From Symbiodinium natans (Eukaryota > Sar > Dinophyceae > Suessiales > Symbiodiniaceae), in contig CAJNDS010000741.1 in the NCBI GenBank assembly GCA_905221605.1, forward strand, positions 1 through 64,000: a DNA stretch of 64,000 nucleotides, read 5' to 3'. Both the position numbers and the translations under genes were made by a program. The notes beneath the pieces are model-generated. The model saw nothing but the letters and a program-made list of their open reading frames with translations. It did not search any database and had not been told where the DNA came from. Positions 19,248-29,746 of this stretch are shown here, piece after piece (position 1 is the first letter of the stretch; every line of letters starts with the position of its first letter).

Positions 19248-19367
19248 TTACGGTTGGCTTGTAGGGAATGAGGGACTGAGGGCACCCTATATCCCTTATA
19301 ATATACCCTTTACAGGATCGTATAGGGTACCTCATTCTCCCATTCCCTGCTAACCAACAGTAGGTAA
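19248..19367. repeat. Fold-back element, family F
   Basis: GTAGGGAATGAGGGACTGAG and GTACCTCATTCTCCCATTCC are inverted around CACCCTATATCCC/GATCGTATAGGG. Confidence 0.75.
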
Positions 19368-19428
19368 AGCGCCAAACCTAAACCCGACACAACTCCGAGC
19401 TTCATCACCCTCGCCTCGAGCATCCCAG

Positions 19429-19484
19429 GTACCTATGGAAACACGCCGGCCGTCAGCCTCTCAAGTCGTCTTTGCCTCTTTGTG
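19429..19484 (+). CDS. Putative exon, unknown
   Basis: AG|G acceptor after a pyrimidine-rich stretch, reads YLWKHAGRQPLKSSLPL. Right edge uncertain. Confidence 0.3.
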
Positions 19485-19635
19485 GTGCTGTCCTAAAAGC
19501 CCTAAACCCTAGGGGTCTATGGGAAACCCCTAAACCCTAAACCCTAGGTTTATAAACCCTAAGCCCTAAACCCTAAACCCCAAACCCTAAACCGCAGGTT
19601 CAGGGTATCAGGGTTGTTTAGGGCTTCGGCTGCAG

Positions 19636-19716
19636 GATGCAGGGCAGTTGGAGTACGGCGTCGTGCAGACCGGGGGGTCTGCGAACGAGCCAGCAAGACG
19701 GCCAAGCCGAAAAGTC
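19636..19716 (+). CDS. Putative exon, unknown
   Basis: 27 codons beginning DAGQLEYGVVQTGGSANEP, AG|G before and a GA donor-like sequence after. Confidence 0.35.
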
Positions 19717-20013
19717 GATAGAAACCCTAAACCACAAACCCCAAACCCTAAGCCCCAGATTCTTAAGGGTTTCATGTTTATGGTATACGGTTTGGGGTTT
19801 GGAGTTTAGGGTTTAGGGCTAGGGTTTAGGGTTTAGGGTTAGGGTTTAGGGTTTGAGGTTTGAGGTTTAGGGTTCGGTCCTTTGTGGCAGCCCCGAAGAC
19901 CCTGCCCGACTCTAGAAGCCCCAGCAGTCTGGTGACGCATGATAGGGTTTAGGGTTTAGGGTTTAGGGTTTAGGGTTTAGGGTTTAGGGTTTAGGGTTTA
20001 GGGAGGTTCCAAG

Positions 20014-20035
20014 GACAACATCGCGTTCATGTTCC
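20014..20035 (+). CDS. Putative 22-nt micro-exon before a fold-back element
   Basis: AG|G acceptor, DNIAFMF, GT (gtaaac). The family-D element begins within ten bases of the donor. Very short, so weak on its own. Confidence 0.25.
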
Positions 20036-20042
20036 GTAAACT

Positions 20043-20175
20043 CCAAGGTTGGAACCATGGGCCCGAGGATTGTCCCTGGCCCTTGTTTATAGTCATCCGA
20101 AACATGTGCCCTTATTCTATATAGTGTATGTAAAGGGTGATATAACAAGGCACCCCCCCCCCCCCCAAATTAAGG
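20043..20175. repeat. Fold-back element, family D
   Basis: Same internal order as the copy at 14321 (GGAACCATGGGCCC, CCCTTGTTTATAG, GTGTATG, AAATTAAGGG) with a poly-C run before the right arm. It starts next to a possible exon donor. Confidence 0.65.
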
Positions 20176-20210
20176 GATTAACGGCTTCGTGCTTCGGATC
20201 TCCTAAAAAC

Positions 20211-20326
20211 CCTAAACCCTAAACCCTAAACCCTAAACCCTAAACCCTAAACCCTAAACCCTAAGCCCTAAACCCTAAACCCTAAGCCCTAAACCCTAAG
20301 CCCTAAACCCTAAGCCCTAAACCCTG
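20211..20326 (-). repeat. CCCTAAA array ending in a 14-mer higher-order repeat
   Basis: Perfect heptamers, then CCCTAAACCCTAAG repeated four times, a two-unit higher-order repeat. Confidence 0.9.
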
Positions 20327-20520
20327 TACCACTTGTGAGATCTGCTTCGAAACCCCAGGAGGGCCATCGGCGCCTAAGGGTTCAGGGGGGCTCAAGGCCC
20401 CCTAAACCCTAAACCCTAAACCCTAAACCCTAAACCCTAAACCCTAAACCTTAACCCTAAACCCGAAACCCTAAACCCTAAACCCTCAGGCCCACAAAGC
20501 GCCCGATGTGAGGTGCCCAG

Positions 20521-20575
20521 CATAGGTGCGCCACCGCCCACCTACTCTATCCAGTCGGCGCCGGTGAACGGCCAG
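20521..20575 (+). CDS. Putative exon, proline-rich
   Basis: Reads IGAPPPTYSIQSAPVNGQ between AG and a GC donor (gcattt). Unknown. Confidence 0.4.
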
Positions 20576-20917
20576 GCATTTAGGGTTTAGGGCTAGGGTT
20601 TAGGGTGTAGGGTTTAGGGTTTGGGGTTTGGGGTTGGGGTTTGGAGGCCTAGTTTGCTTAAGGTTACTTGGTGTTTCTTACAAGCATCAAGGGGTATAGC
20701 GAGACACAAGATCCTTCCCTACCAACACTGAGCCTTGTACGCCCGGAGCTCTGATGACTTTTAGGCTCTCTGCTAGGCCGTGGCGCATCAGCACCGATGT
20801 TTGGCTGGGTTCAGGGTTTAGGGTTTAGGGTTTAGGGTTTAGGGTTTAGGGTTTAGGATTTAGGGTTTAGGGTTTAGGGTTTGGGGTTTAGGGTTTAGGG
20901 TTTAGGGTAGCGTGCAG

Positions 20918-20995
20918 AGTAAGGCGGTCGACGTTGAATCGGTCAGTTCTGGTTGCGGCCAATCACAATTTGTGGTTCCAACTGTTGAGACGGCG
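20918..20995 (+). CDS. Putative exon, unknown
   Basis: 26 codons starting SKAVDVESVSSGCGQSQF, AG before; right edge uncertain. Ser/Val-rich. Confidence 0.4.
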
Positions 20996-21994
20996 CGAAA
21001 CCCACCCTGGACTCTCAACCCTAAACCCCCTAATAGGGTTTAGGGTTTAGGGTTTAGGGTTTAGGGTTTATGGTTTCCTGAGCCCTAAACCCCAAACACT
21101 AAACCCAGAACCAGCAGTCTGCAAGCCCTCAGAGCACACATCCCGTCAAGCCTCGAAGACCTAGAGCCCGGTAACCACCATCCCTTAGAATCCTTTCCTA
21201 AATACCCAAAGCCCTAAACCCGAAACCCTAAACCTCAAACCCTAAACCCCAAGCCCTAAACCCTAACCTCGAAACGCTAAACCCTAGCCGAAGCCCTTGC
21301 AGGACGCTTTGGCCAGGCGCAAGGCCTGGCTGGGTCTGGGTTTACCATAGGCCCAAAAGACCCCAAGCCCTAAACCCTGAACCCTAAACCCTCGACCCTA
21401 AACCCCAACCCTAAACCCTAAACCCTGAACCCTAAACCCTAATCCCTAAACCCTAAGCTGAGACAGCGTTTGGCAACAGGCGTTTGGCAAACAGGCGTTT
21501 GTCATTAGACCCTAAACTCTGGCCCAAACTCTAAACCCTAAACAGCATTTGCTAGGCTCGTTTTCCGGCTTACGGTTTTTGACTTGGGGTTAGAGACGTC
21601 TGCAAGCATGCCGGTGATCTCAACCTCACTACCCCAAAGTTTATGTACCCTGGCACCCTACATGCGACCCTACAGCCAAAAGAACCCTCAGGTTTTGGGA
21701 ATCATAAACCCTAAGCCCTAAACACTGAAAGCCCTAAACCCTAAACCCTAAACCCTAAACCCTAAACCCTAAACCCTAAACCCTAAACCCTAAACCCTTG
21801 AACTTATTAGGCCCCTCCAGCCTGCCCGTAACACTGAACCCGTAGAAACTGGAGACCTAAACCCAAATTATGCTTTAGGGTTTAGAGTTTAGGGATTTAG
21901 GCTCTTCGGGTCTTAGGGCTTAGGGCCTAGGGTTTTCCCTAAACCCTAAACCCTAAACCCTAAACCCTAAACCCTAAACCCTAAAACTCCTCAG

Positions 21995-22069
21995 ACCTTC
22001 GAGCCTCTTCGCGAGGCGCACACAGAGAAGCTGGGCGCTGTCATTGACCAGCTGCTTTCCAAAGGCCAG
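21995..22069 (+). CDS. Putative exon, helical
   Basis: 25 codons TFEPLREAHTEKLGAVIDQ then LLSKGQ, AG before, GC donor (gctcca) after; read-through ends at TGA nine bases on. Confidence 0.45.
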
Positions 22070-22684
22070 GCTCCATGATCAGGGTTTAGGGTTAGGGTTT
22101 AGGGTTTAGGGTTTAAGGTTTAGGGTTCAGGGCCAAACCCTTTAGGTTTGTTTTTTTTGTAGGGTGAAGTTGCCCAAGCTGCACCCTGAGCCCTCGGCCC
22201 TAAACCCTAAACCATACAGCCTAAGCCCTAAACATCCCACCCTAAACCCTGAACCCTAAAACCCTAAGCCCTGAACCATAACCCTAAGCCCTAAACCCTA
22301 AATGCTAAACCTATACCCTAAACCCTACACCCTAAACCCTAAGCCTTAAACCCGAAATCCTGAATCCTAAGCCCTAAACCCTAAACCCTAACCCTAAACC
22401 CGAAACGCTAAACCCCAAACCCTAAATCCTTGACGCAGGAGCAGCGCGAGCCGACACGGCAAAGGCCAGATTGGCATCTGACTTTTCCTTCGGGGCTTCG
22501 GGCTCTGTCGACCCTTAGCCTTTAAGCCTTAAGTCCGCAACCCTAAACCTTATCAACCCTAAACCCTAAGTAGCCCTAAACCCTAAACCCTATCAGCCCT
22601 TCACCCTAAACCCTTAACCCTTAACCCTTAAACCTTAAACCCTAAACCCTACTCCTGCAAAAATCCCGTCATCCTACCCCGAAG

Positions 22685-22733
22685 ATTCCCATCCGCACAG
22701 ACGCCGCGACGGCCACTACGCCGATTCTCGAAG
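22685..22733 (+). CDS. Putative exon, unknown
   Basis: IPIRTDAATATTPILE between AG and a GA donor-like sequence. Confidence 0.3.
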
Positions 22734-23085
22734 GACGTTTAGGGCTCTGGGCTAGTCTAGGGTTGCGGGCCAGTAGGGTTTAGGGTTTCGGGTCTAGGGT
22801 TGAAAGGTTTAGGGTTTAGGGTTTAGGGTTTAGGGTTTAGGGTTTAGGGTTTAGGGTTTAGGGTTTAGGGCTTTCAGTGTTTAGGGCTTGCGGGGTTCTA
22901 GGATGAATCAAAACCCCAAACCCTTAAACGCCCAAGGGCCCAACGCCAATTTTCTACACGCAGCTGCCAAGACCTGAGCCCCAAGCCCTAAGCCCTAAAC
23001 CCTAAACCCTAAACCCCAAACCCTAAACCCTAAACCCTAAACAATAAACCCTAAACCCTAAACCCCAAACCCTAAACCCTAACAG

Positions 23086-23163
23086 GAGACACCCGCAACT
23101 GCGTCCCGCGCAGCCATGGACCTGCCGCTGCCTTTCTTGCTGAGCTCGTGGTTTTGGGACTGA
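23086..23163 (+). CDS. Putative exon, unknown
   Basis: 25 codons from ETPATASRAAMDLPLPFLL to FWD then TGA; AG|G acceptor. A GT inside could be the donor instead of using the stop. Confidence 0.4.
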   Translation, partial: ETPATASRAAMDLPLPFLLSSWFWD

Positions 23164-23610
23164 GGGTTAAGGGTTCAGGGTTCCCGCTAAACCCTAAACC
23201 CTAAACCCGAAACCCTAAATCCTAAACACTGAACCCTACCTAAACCCTAAGCCCTAAACCCTCCTTCAGGGTTGAGGGTTGAGAGTCTTAGGGCTTTGAG
23301 GGTTTAGGGCTTTGGAGACAAAGGGCCGGTTGCAGGTTGCTGGGTCTACGGGTTGAGTCAGGTCGATAAGATTTAGGGTTTAGCGTTTAGGGTTCAGGGT
23401 TCAGGGTTCAGGGTTTAGGGTTTAGGGTTTAGGGATCGGGTTTAAGGTTTAATCAATTCGAGTTTATCCTAGAGCCTGAGCTCTCAACCCTAAACCCTAC
23501 AAACCTTCAACCGCAGCTCTGGTCATTGAGGCTCGGGGTTTTCGGGTTTAGGGTTTAGGGTTTTTAGGGTTTAGGGTCTAGGGCCTAGGGTTTAGGGTTT
23601 TTCGGGTGAG

Positions 23611-23689
23611 GGTTGCGTGGATGTACATGCCGGAAGGGCTAAGCACGGAAAGCACCTTTGTTGTCACCCTTGCTGCTTGGTGGGACTTT
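23611..23689 (+). CDS. Putative exon, hydrophobic
   Basis: 26 codons from VAWMYMPEGLSTESTFVV to WWDF, AG|G before, GT (gtgaag) after. Unknown family. Confidence 0.4.
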
Positions 23690-23867
23690 GTGAAGCCCTA
23701 AACCTTAAACCCTCTGGGAAACCCCCTTAGGGTTTAGGGTTTAGGCTTTAGGGTTTAGGGTTTAGGCTTTAGGGTTTAGGGTTTATGGTTAGGGTTTAGG
23801 GTTTGGGGTTTAGGGTTTAGGGTTTAGGGTTAACCCTATGCCCTGCACCCTGCACCTGAGTCTTCAG

Positions 23868-23919
23868 TCAGCACTGGCTCCAGCACAGTTCGATGGGTTC
23901 CGGGGGTCATGTCGGACAG
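23868..23919 (+). CDS. Putative exon, unknown
   Basis: SALAPAQFDGFRGSCRT between AG and GT (gtccag). Confidence 0.35.
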
Positions 23920-24328
23920 GTCCAGCCTCTAAACCTTCCTTAAGGATCCTAAAGCCAAGCCCTAAACCTGCATGTACATTCGTGTAATGCATAGAATTGG
24001 TCGAACTCCAAACGCTCAACCCTAAACCCACCAAAATCTGAGCCCGAAGACCCGAACCCTGAACCCTAAACCGTAACCCGCCCCGTAAACCCTACCGCAA
24101 ACCCGCAACCCTTCTAAGCCCACACTCATGAAACAAAGGTTTAGGGCCTAAACCCTCTCTCAACCCGAAACCCTAAACCCTAAAACCCTAAACCCCAAAC
24201 CCTCTCTCAACCTGAAACCCTAAACCCTAAACCCTAAACCCTAAACCCTAAACCCTAAACCCTAAACCCTAAACCCTAAACCCTAGGGTTTGGGGTTCAG
24301 GGTTTAGGCCGGCCAGGTAGGATTTCAG

Positions 24329-24369
24329 GGCATCTGCCATGCAGCTACCAGCGCCTCCTTTCCTGGAAG
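24329..24369 (+). CDS. Putative exon, unknown
   Basis: HLPCSYQRLLSWK between AG|G and a GC donor (gcgtgg), the border type of the recognised genes. Confidence 0.4.
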
Positions 24370-24679
24370 GCGTGGGGTTTGGGGCCAGGGCTATTAGCCC
24401 TAAACCCTAAACCCTAAACCCGAAACCCTAAACCCTAAACCCTAAATCTTTTAGTCTTTGGGACTTCAGGGTGGGCCCGCTTGGAATTCGTGAGGGTTTA
24501 GGGGTTTAGGGTTTAGGGTCCCAACCCTAAACCCTAAACCCTAAACCCTAAACCCTAATGAGTGTACAGGCGGGAGCATTTGGGTATGGAGCTTTGTGAG
24601 AGTGTAGATGAATGATGGGGGACTTTCGGCTTTGGGGCTTGCAGTGTGTCCTGAGAACCCTAAACCCTAAACCCTAAAC

Positions 24680-24847
24680 CGCAATGAGGGTTTAGGGTTT
24701 AAGGGTTTAGGGTTTAGGGTTTAGGGTTAGGGTTTAGTTTAGGGTTTAGGGTTTAGGGTTTAGGGTTTAGGGTTTAGGGTTTAGGGTTTAGGGTTTAGGG
24801 TTTAGGGTTTAGGGTTTAGGGTTTAGGGTTTAGGGTTTAGGGTTTAG
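24680..24847 (+). repeat. Long TTTAGGG array, over 20 units
   Basis: Two breaks near 24727-24740, then about 15 perfect units. Confidence 0.95.
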
Positions 24848-25155
24848 ACCTATGCTTCCCCAAGCCCTACTACAGGGGCTGAGGAGATTCAGGATTTACG
24901 CAGGCTTTGGGGATTTGGGGATTCCTTTGCCCTCGCAAACCGAACCGCCAAGCCACGAACCCTCAACCCTTTTAGGCGGTAGGGTTTAGGGTTTCGGGTT
25001 CAGGGTTTAGGGTTTAGGGCCCTGAAGCTTGAAACCCCTCCAACTAAGCGCTAAACACCAAGCACGAAACTCTGAATCCCAAAGCCCTAAACCCTAAACC
25101 CTAAATCCGAAGTCCCGAAACCTGAACAGGAATCAGGGTGTATTCTGTCACCCAG

Positions 25156-25192
25156 CATGGCCTTCGCCGTGTTGAGGCTCCTGCGTTGGATG
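25156..25192 (+). CDS. Putative exon with ATG, donor inside a telomere unit
   Basis: After CCCAG comes an ATG frame MAFAVLRLLRWM ending at GTTTAG, the first letters of the next telomere-type block. Could be a first exon; unproved. Confidence 0.3.
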
Positions 25193-25270
25193 GTTTAGGG
25201 ATTAGGGTTTTGGGTTTTGGGTTTAGGGCTCAGGGTTCGGGGTTTAGATTTTAGGGTTTAGGGTTCGGGG

Positions 25271-25352
25271 TTTGGGGGTTAGGGTGTTTAGGGTGTTTAG
25301 GGTGTTTAGGGTGTTGAGAGTGTTGAGGGTGTTGAGGGTGTTGAGGGTGTGA
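25271..25352 (+). repeat. 10-mer variant array, GGGTGTTTAG to GGGTGTTGAG
   Basis: Three GGGTGTTTAG units then four of the form GGGTGTTGAG. Confidence 0.85.
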
Positions 25353-25493
25353 GGGCGCCAGGAGCTTAGTGTCGGGGGCTGAGTGGTTGATGGGATGAGG
25401 CTTTTTCGCGCTCTCAGGGTTCCAATTTTGGGGTTTAGGGTCTAGGGTTTGGGGTTTGGGGCTTGAGAGGGTTGCTCTTCTTGCAGTTTGTTT

Positions 25494-25608
25494 GTGGACC
25501 CGGAGTAGGCCCTTCTTGCCATTTTTAGGGTTGCAGTTCGCTTTTAATCCCCTTAAAAACCAAACAGGGTATCCTGTTTTTTTCCTAGCTCACTCCTGGG
25601 TCTAGTGT
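25494..25608. repeat. Fold-back element, family A variant
   Basis: Uninterrupted relative of the copy at 1744: TGGACCCGGAGTAGGCCC on the left and CACTCCTGGGTCTAG on the right. Confidence 0.75.
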
Positions 25609-25722
25609 TTGCGGTTGATCCAGAAAGGAGGGGATGAGACGTCGCAACACGTCCTGACATCTCGGTTGCAAAGTAACTCCACTGCGGTGCAGTTCACAGC
25701 CGTAACTCTAAACCCTAAACTC

Positions 25723-25822
25723 GGGATGCTCCCCCCCCGAATACGAATAGTCCTTAATAGGGATTATAGTACCCTCGATGATCATCCCTATTAAGGACTG
25801 CTAGTATCAAGGGGAACCTCCC
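25723..25822. repeat. Fold-back element, family B
   Basis: GGGATGCTCC ... TAGTCCTTAATAGGGATTAT on the left pairs with ATCCCTATTAAGGACTGCTA on the right. Confidence 0.8.
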
Positions 25823-26004
25823 AACCCTAAACCCGAAGACCCCAAAGTGCAGCCCTTCGACCAAGGTCGCGTGAGGCCACTTTGGCTCGAGGGCAATTCG
25901 TAGCCCATTTGCAGCGCAGCCCCCTAAGGTTTTAGGGTTTAGGGTTTAGGGTTTAGGGTTTAGGGTTTAGGGTTTAGGGTTTAGGGTTTAGGGCATCTTG
26001 TCAG

Positions 26005-26069
26005 TATCATGGTCAGCTTCTTCAAGATTCTTCCCCTGTGGCCGGGCACGCGCGGGAAAGGAAGCACAG
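26005..26069 (+). CDS. Putative exon with GTGAGG donor
   Basis: Starts after TCAG at the end of a TTTAGGG array and ends at GTGAGG. Two frames are open (SIMVSFFKILPLW... and YHGQLLQDSSPVAG...), so the reading is undecided. Confidence 0.45.
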
Positions 26070-26230
26070 GTGAGGCCCCCTCCTCAAGAGGGCCAAGAAG
26101 ATGTGCCACTTAGTAGCTGAGTGAGCACACTTTGCGCTTTGTGGGATGCTAGACATCCCCTTCAGAACTGAAAGTGTACACTTTTTGGGGTTTTATATGA
26201 ACTTAGCAACTAAGGCCACTTTGAAGTCAG

Positions 26231-26331
26231 GGAACTTGCTGGCACCAGCGGGAGGCAGTCTACGGCGGGAGCCATCAGTTCCTGGTTGGGAAGGGGAGGC
26301 GCATGAAGACAACCTCAAGGACTTCCCCTAA
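26231..26331 (+). CDS. Putative exon, possibly terminal
   Basis: AG|G acceptor, frame beginning NLLAPAGGSLRREPSVPGW and ending DNLKDFP with TAA at 26329-26331. A second open frame with a GC donor exists. Confidence 0.4.
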
Positions 26332-26369
26332 GCCCGAAACCCTAAACCTAAAATGTAAACCCTACACCC

Positions 26370-26523
26370 TGAACCCTGAACCCTAAACCCTAAACCCTAA
26401 ACCCTAAACCCTAAACCCTAAACCCTAAACCCTGAACCCTGAACCCTAAACCCTAAACCCTAAACCCTAAACCCTAAACCCTAAACCCTAAACCCTAAAC
26501 CCTAAACCCTAAACCCTAAACCC
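26370..26523 (-). repeat. CCCTAAA array, about 21 units
   Basis: Includes a few CCCTGAA variants; ends ten bases before the exon at 26534. Confidence 0.95.
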
Positions 26524-26533
26524 TCACCTCAAG

Positions 26534-26667
26534 GAGTTCCTTCACGCCGTGGATCGACATCCTGCAGGTTTTACACTGTACGTCGAGTCGAAGAGGGACC
26601 TTCAGGAGTTGCAGCGTGAGCAGCAAGCTCAGCTCTCACACCTCCCAGCTAGGATGGTTACGGCGCT
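26534..26667 (+). CDS. Putative 134-nt exon with GTGAGT donor
   Basis: AG|G acceptor directly after a long CCCTAAA array; 44 open codons with a Gln/Glu-rich helix (SKRDLQELQREQQAQLSHL) ending at GTGAGT, which runs into a TTTAGGG array. Among the best unassigned exons. Confidence 0.6.
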
Positions 26668-27349
26668 GTGAGTTTAGGGTTTAGGGTTTAGGGCTTAGGG
26701 TTTAGGGTTTAGGGTTTAGGGTGAGTTTCCATCGTGGGGCCGCGTTTTGCATCAAAGGGACCCCAGTTGGGGGTCCTGTCATCATGGGTTCCCAGTTTTC
26801 TTGGTGCCTAACAATTGGGTTCCATCACTAGGGTTTAAGGCTTCGAGTTTTAAATGTACCGAGAAGGGACACCCTACTGCCGCATCAGCCCCAATGTTTC
26901 CATTTTCCGATATGTGAGTTAGTGGTGTACGTGTGGGAAGTCGAGTGGTGAATGCTTCTCCGTGGAGAATATCCATGGCCATGATCGTTCGACTTCGGAT
27001 TCCCCTGTGAAGCGGTGAGGCCATGCCTCACACGTCTTGCTTCACGTATTGCTTCATGTATGCGCTTCATGTGCGAGAACATTCACGCCAAAGAAAGCCC
27101 AACATCAGTTGCTGGGCTTATGGCTTTTGGCCCTGAATATCCTGAAGCTGAAGTCAAGGATGGTCCCTAAACCCTAAACCCTGAACCCTGAACCTTAAAC
27201 CCTATAAACCCTAAACCCAGTTTAGGTGTAGTGGCTGGATGGCATCGCAACCTCGCATTTTTTTAGCCAATCGCTCATTGGTTTCTCTCTTCCCTCCTCA
27301 GTGCAGTGGAGAGTTAATGTCTTCCAAAGGCAGCGTTTGTATTCAGTTG

Positions 27350-27445
27350 CTAGGATGCCCAGTAGTGCCCGTGGGGGGTTTAGGGTTTAGGGTTCTTTGA
27401 GCAAAGAAGGGCACCCTTTTCAATCCTAGGTTACTGGGCAACCTG
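27350..27445. repeat. Fold-back element, family A, telomere repeat in the loop
   Basis: Family-A ends with GGTTTAGGGTTTAGGGTT replacing the left inner arm and loop. Confidence 0.8.
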
Positions 27446-27465
27446 GTTTGTCGTTGAGTTGGCAG

Positions 27466-27540
27466 GGTGTATTCCCACTATTGGCAGCTCAACTGGCATG
27501 GAAACACAGCTCGCGGCTTGTCCGCAATCTTCTTGGCCTA
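27466..27540 (+). CDS. Putative exon with GTAAGT donor
   Basis: AG|G acceptor 25 bp after a family-A fold-back element, reads VYSHYWQLNWHGNTARGLS then AIFLA, ends at GTAAGT. Family unknown. Confidence 0.55.
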
Positions 27541-27620
27541 GTAAGTCGGGCCTCGTACGCACGCGACCGTGCGGAAAGCAGAGCTTTTCCGTTCGGCATG
27601 TGCCCAAGCTGGACCTGCAG

Positions 27621-27676
27621 TCTGGTGCAAACTGTGCAAGGCCAGCCCTTACCAAAAGCAACTGGCAACCGTGCAG
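27621..27676 (+). CDS. Putative exon with C-x2-C pair
   Basis: WCKLCKASPYQKQLATVQ between CTGCAG and a GC donor (gcaccg). The Cys pair could be half of a zinc site. Confidence 0.5.
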
Positions 27677-27825
27677 GCACCGGCCTTTGCAAAAAGCTGG
27701 CTTCCATGCTCTCACGGGGTTTAGGATTTAGGGTTTAGGGTTTAGGGTTTAGCGTTTAGGGTTTGGGATTTGGCGTTTGGGGTTTGGGGTTGAGTGTCAC
27801 GCCCTTGAACCGTGATGCTCCCCAC

Positions 27826-27912
27826 TACTCCCTGAGGCTCCCTAAGCTTCCCTAAGGTTTCCGAGGTACCTACCCCCCCACCCCCCATGCACCTCTGTCC
27901 CTAAATGACCCT
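27826..27912. repeat. Dispersed repeat family M, copy 1
   Basis: GGCTCCCTAAGCTTCCCTAA and CCGAGGTACCTACC are shared with 59338-59410. Confidence 0.6.
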
Positions 27913-28135
27913 ATAATCTACCGCGCATTAGCCTGCGCTCAAAGGCTTGGGCTTCGGGGGTCGTAAGGGAAGCCCCTAAACCCCATATCCCAAGCACCCT
28001 AAACTTAAACCCCTAAACATGGAAGGGTTTAGGGTTTAGGGTTTGGTATGGGGTTTAGGGTTTAGGGTTTAAGGAAAGGTTTCGTGGTAAAACCCTAAAC
28101 CCTGAGCCCTAAACCCTACACTCTACACCCTGCAG

Positions 28136-28186
28136 GATCAGGGATTGCAGAGGACTGCTCTCCGTCGCACCCCTCCGCCGGCACAG
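28136..28186 (+). CDS. Putative exon, unknown
   Basis: 17 codons DQGLQRTALRRTPPPAQ, AG|G acceptor, GC donor (gcaagg). Confidence 0.45.
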
Positions 28187-28843
28187 GCAAGGATGGATGA
28201 TGGAGGGTTAGGGTTTAGGGTTTAGGCTTTAGGGTTTAGGGTTTAGGGTTTAGGGTTTAGGGTTTAGGGTTTAGGGTTTTGGTTTAGGGTTTGGGGGTTG
28301 GGGGTTGGGGTGTGAGGTTGAGGGTTTGAAGCCCTCAGCAGCACAGGTTTCAGGGGTCTAGAATCTCAAATTCCAGGCCGCTGTGCATGTTTGAAGCTCG
28401 CGGTTCAGGGTTCTGGTGCTTTGCTAGCGGCCCTTACCCAAATCCCGGCAAAGAACCCTAGCAGTTCAGGGTTCAGGGTCACTCACCCTAAACCCTAAAT
28501 TTCAAACCCTAAACCCTAAACCCTATACCCTAAACCCTAAACCCTAAACCCTAAACCCCAAACCCCAAACCCTAAACCCTAAACCCTAAACCCCAACACC
28601 CTAACCCTATGGGTTTGTAGCCTAAGGCCCAGGGCATGCTGGGATCTCAACTCGCCCTTGGGGTTTTGGGGTTTAAGGCTTTCGGGTTTAGGGTTTAGGG
28701 GTTTGGGGTTTAGGGTTTGGGGTTTGGGGTTTAGGGTTTAGGGTTTAGGGTTTGGGGTTTAGGGTTAGGGTTTGGGGTTTAGGGTTTAGGGTTTAGGGTT
28801 TGGGGTTTAGGGTTTAGGGCTGCCATCGTAGCACTTTGAGAGT

Positions 28844-28957
28844 GGGATGTTCTCCCCTTATACGAACAGTACTTCATAGGGAACATAGTACCCCTCCCCC
28901 CCCCCCCTCCTCTATCCGAATCCTGATTAAGGACTGTTAGTAGAAGGGGGAGTATCA
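28844..28957. repeat. Fold-back element, family B
   Basis: GGGATGTTCTCCCCTTA at the left, GGACTGTTAGTAGAAGGGGG at the right; the loop holds a poly-C run. Confidence 0.75.
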
Positions 28958-29354
28958 CAACTTTTTGAACTTTTGAGGTTTTTAAGGTTTCGGGTTTCGA
29001 GATTTTTGGTTTTCGGGTTCAGTGTTGAGGGTTTTAAGGTTTAGGGTTTAGAGACTTAGGGTTGTGGGTCTAGAGTTTTAGGCTGTAAGGTTTGAGGTTT
29101 CAGGGCTTTCGGGCTTTTCGGGTTAAGAGATTTAGAGTTTTAGGGTTTTAGAGTTTTAGGAGCTTTTAAGGGCGTTTTTTCGGGTTTAGGGTGTAGAGGG
29201 CTAGTGTTTTAGGGTTTAAAGCTTCAGGTTTTAGGGTGGTGGGGGGTTGGGGCTTTTAGGGTCTCTTGCTTCTGTACGGCTTGAGGTTCAGGGTTCCGAG
29301 CGTTTGGGTTTGTAATTTAGGGTTTTGGGTTCTTGGGGCTTGAGGAGGCTTTTA

Positions 29355-29447
29355 GGTTCCCCCTGAAACTAGCAGTCCTTAATAAGGACTATAGTACGCC
29401 CTATAATCATCCCTATTAAGGACTGTTAGTGTAAGGGGGAGCATCCC
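29355..29447. repeat. Fold-back element, family B
   Basis: Best preserved copy: CAGTCCTTAATAAGGACTAT and CCCTATTAAGGACTGTTAG inverted, outer arms TTCCCCCT and AAGGGGGAGCATCCC. Confidence 0.85.
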
Positions 29448-29661
29448 AAGTTTTAGGGTTCAAGGTTTAGGGTTTAGGGTTCAGGGTTTCACGGTCTTCG
29501 GGGTTTAGGCTCCAGGCAAGATCGGGTTGACTCGTGGTGAGGCCATTGGTCCATGGAGCAGCCCTAAACCCTAAACCCCAAACCCTAAACCCTAAATCCT
29601 AAACCCTAAACCCTATCCCTAAACCCTAAACCCTAAATCCTCAACCCCCTAAACCTACAAG

Positions 29662-29746
29662 GAGGGCTCGGGGAGGAGGGGGGCCTCTTACTCTTACTTG
29701 CACCGGTACTGCTTGGGCTACGACCTCGCCCCCCAAATGCTCTCTC
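29662..29746 (+). CDS. Putative exon, unknown
   Basis: AG|G acceptor, 28 codons including SYSYLHRYCLGYDLAPQM, possible GT donor (gtcctg). Confidence 0.4.
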
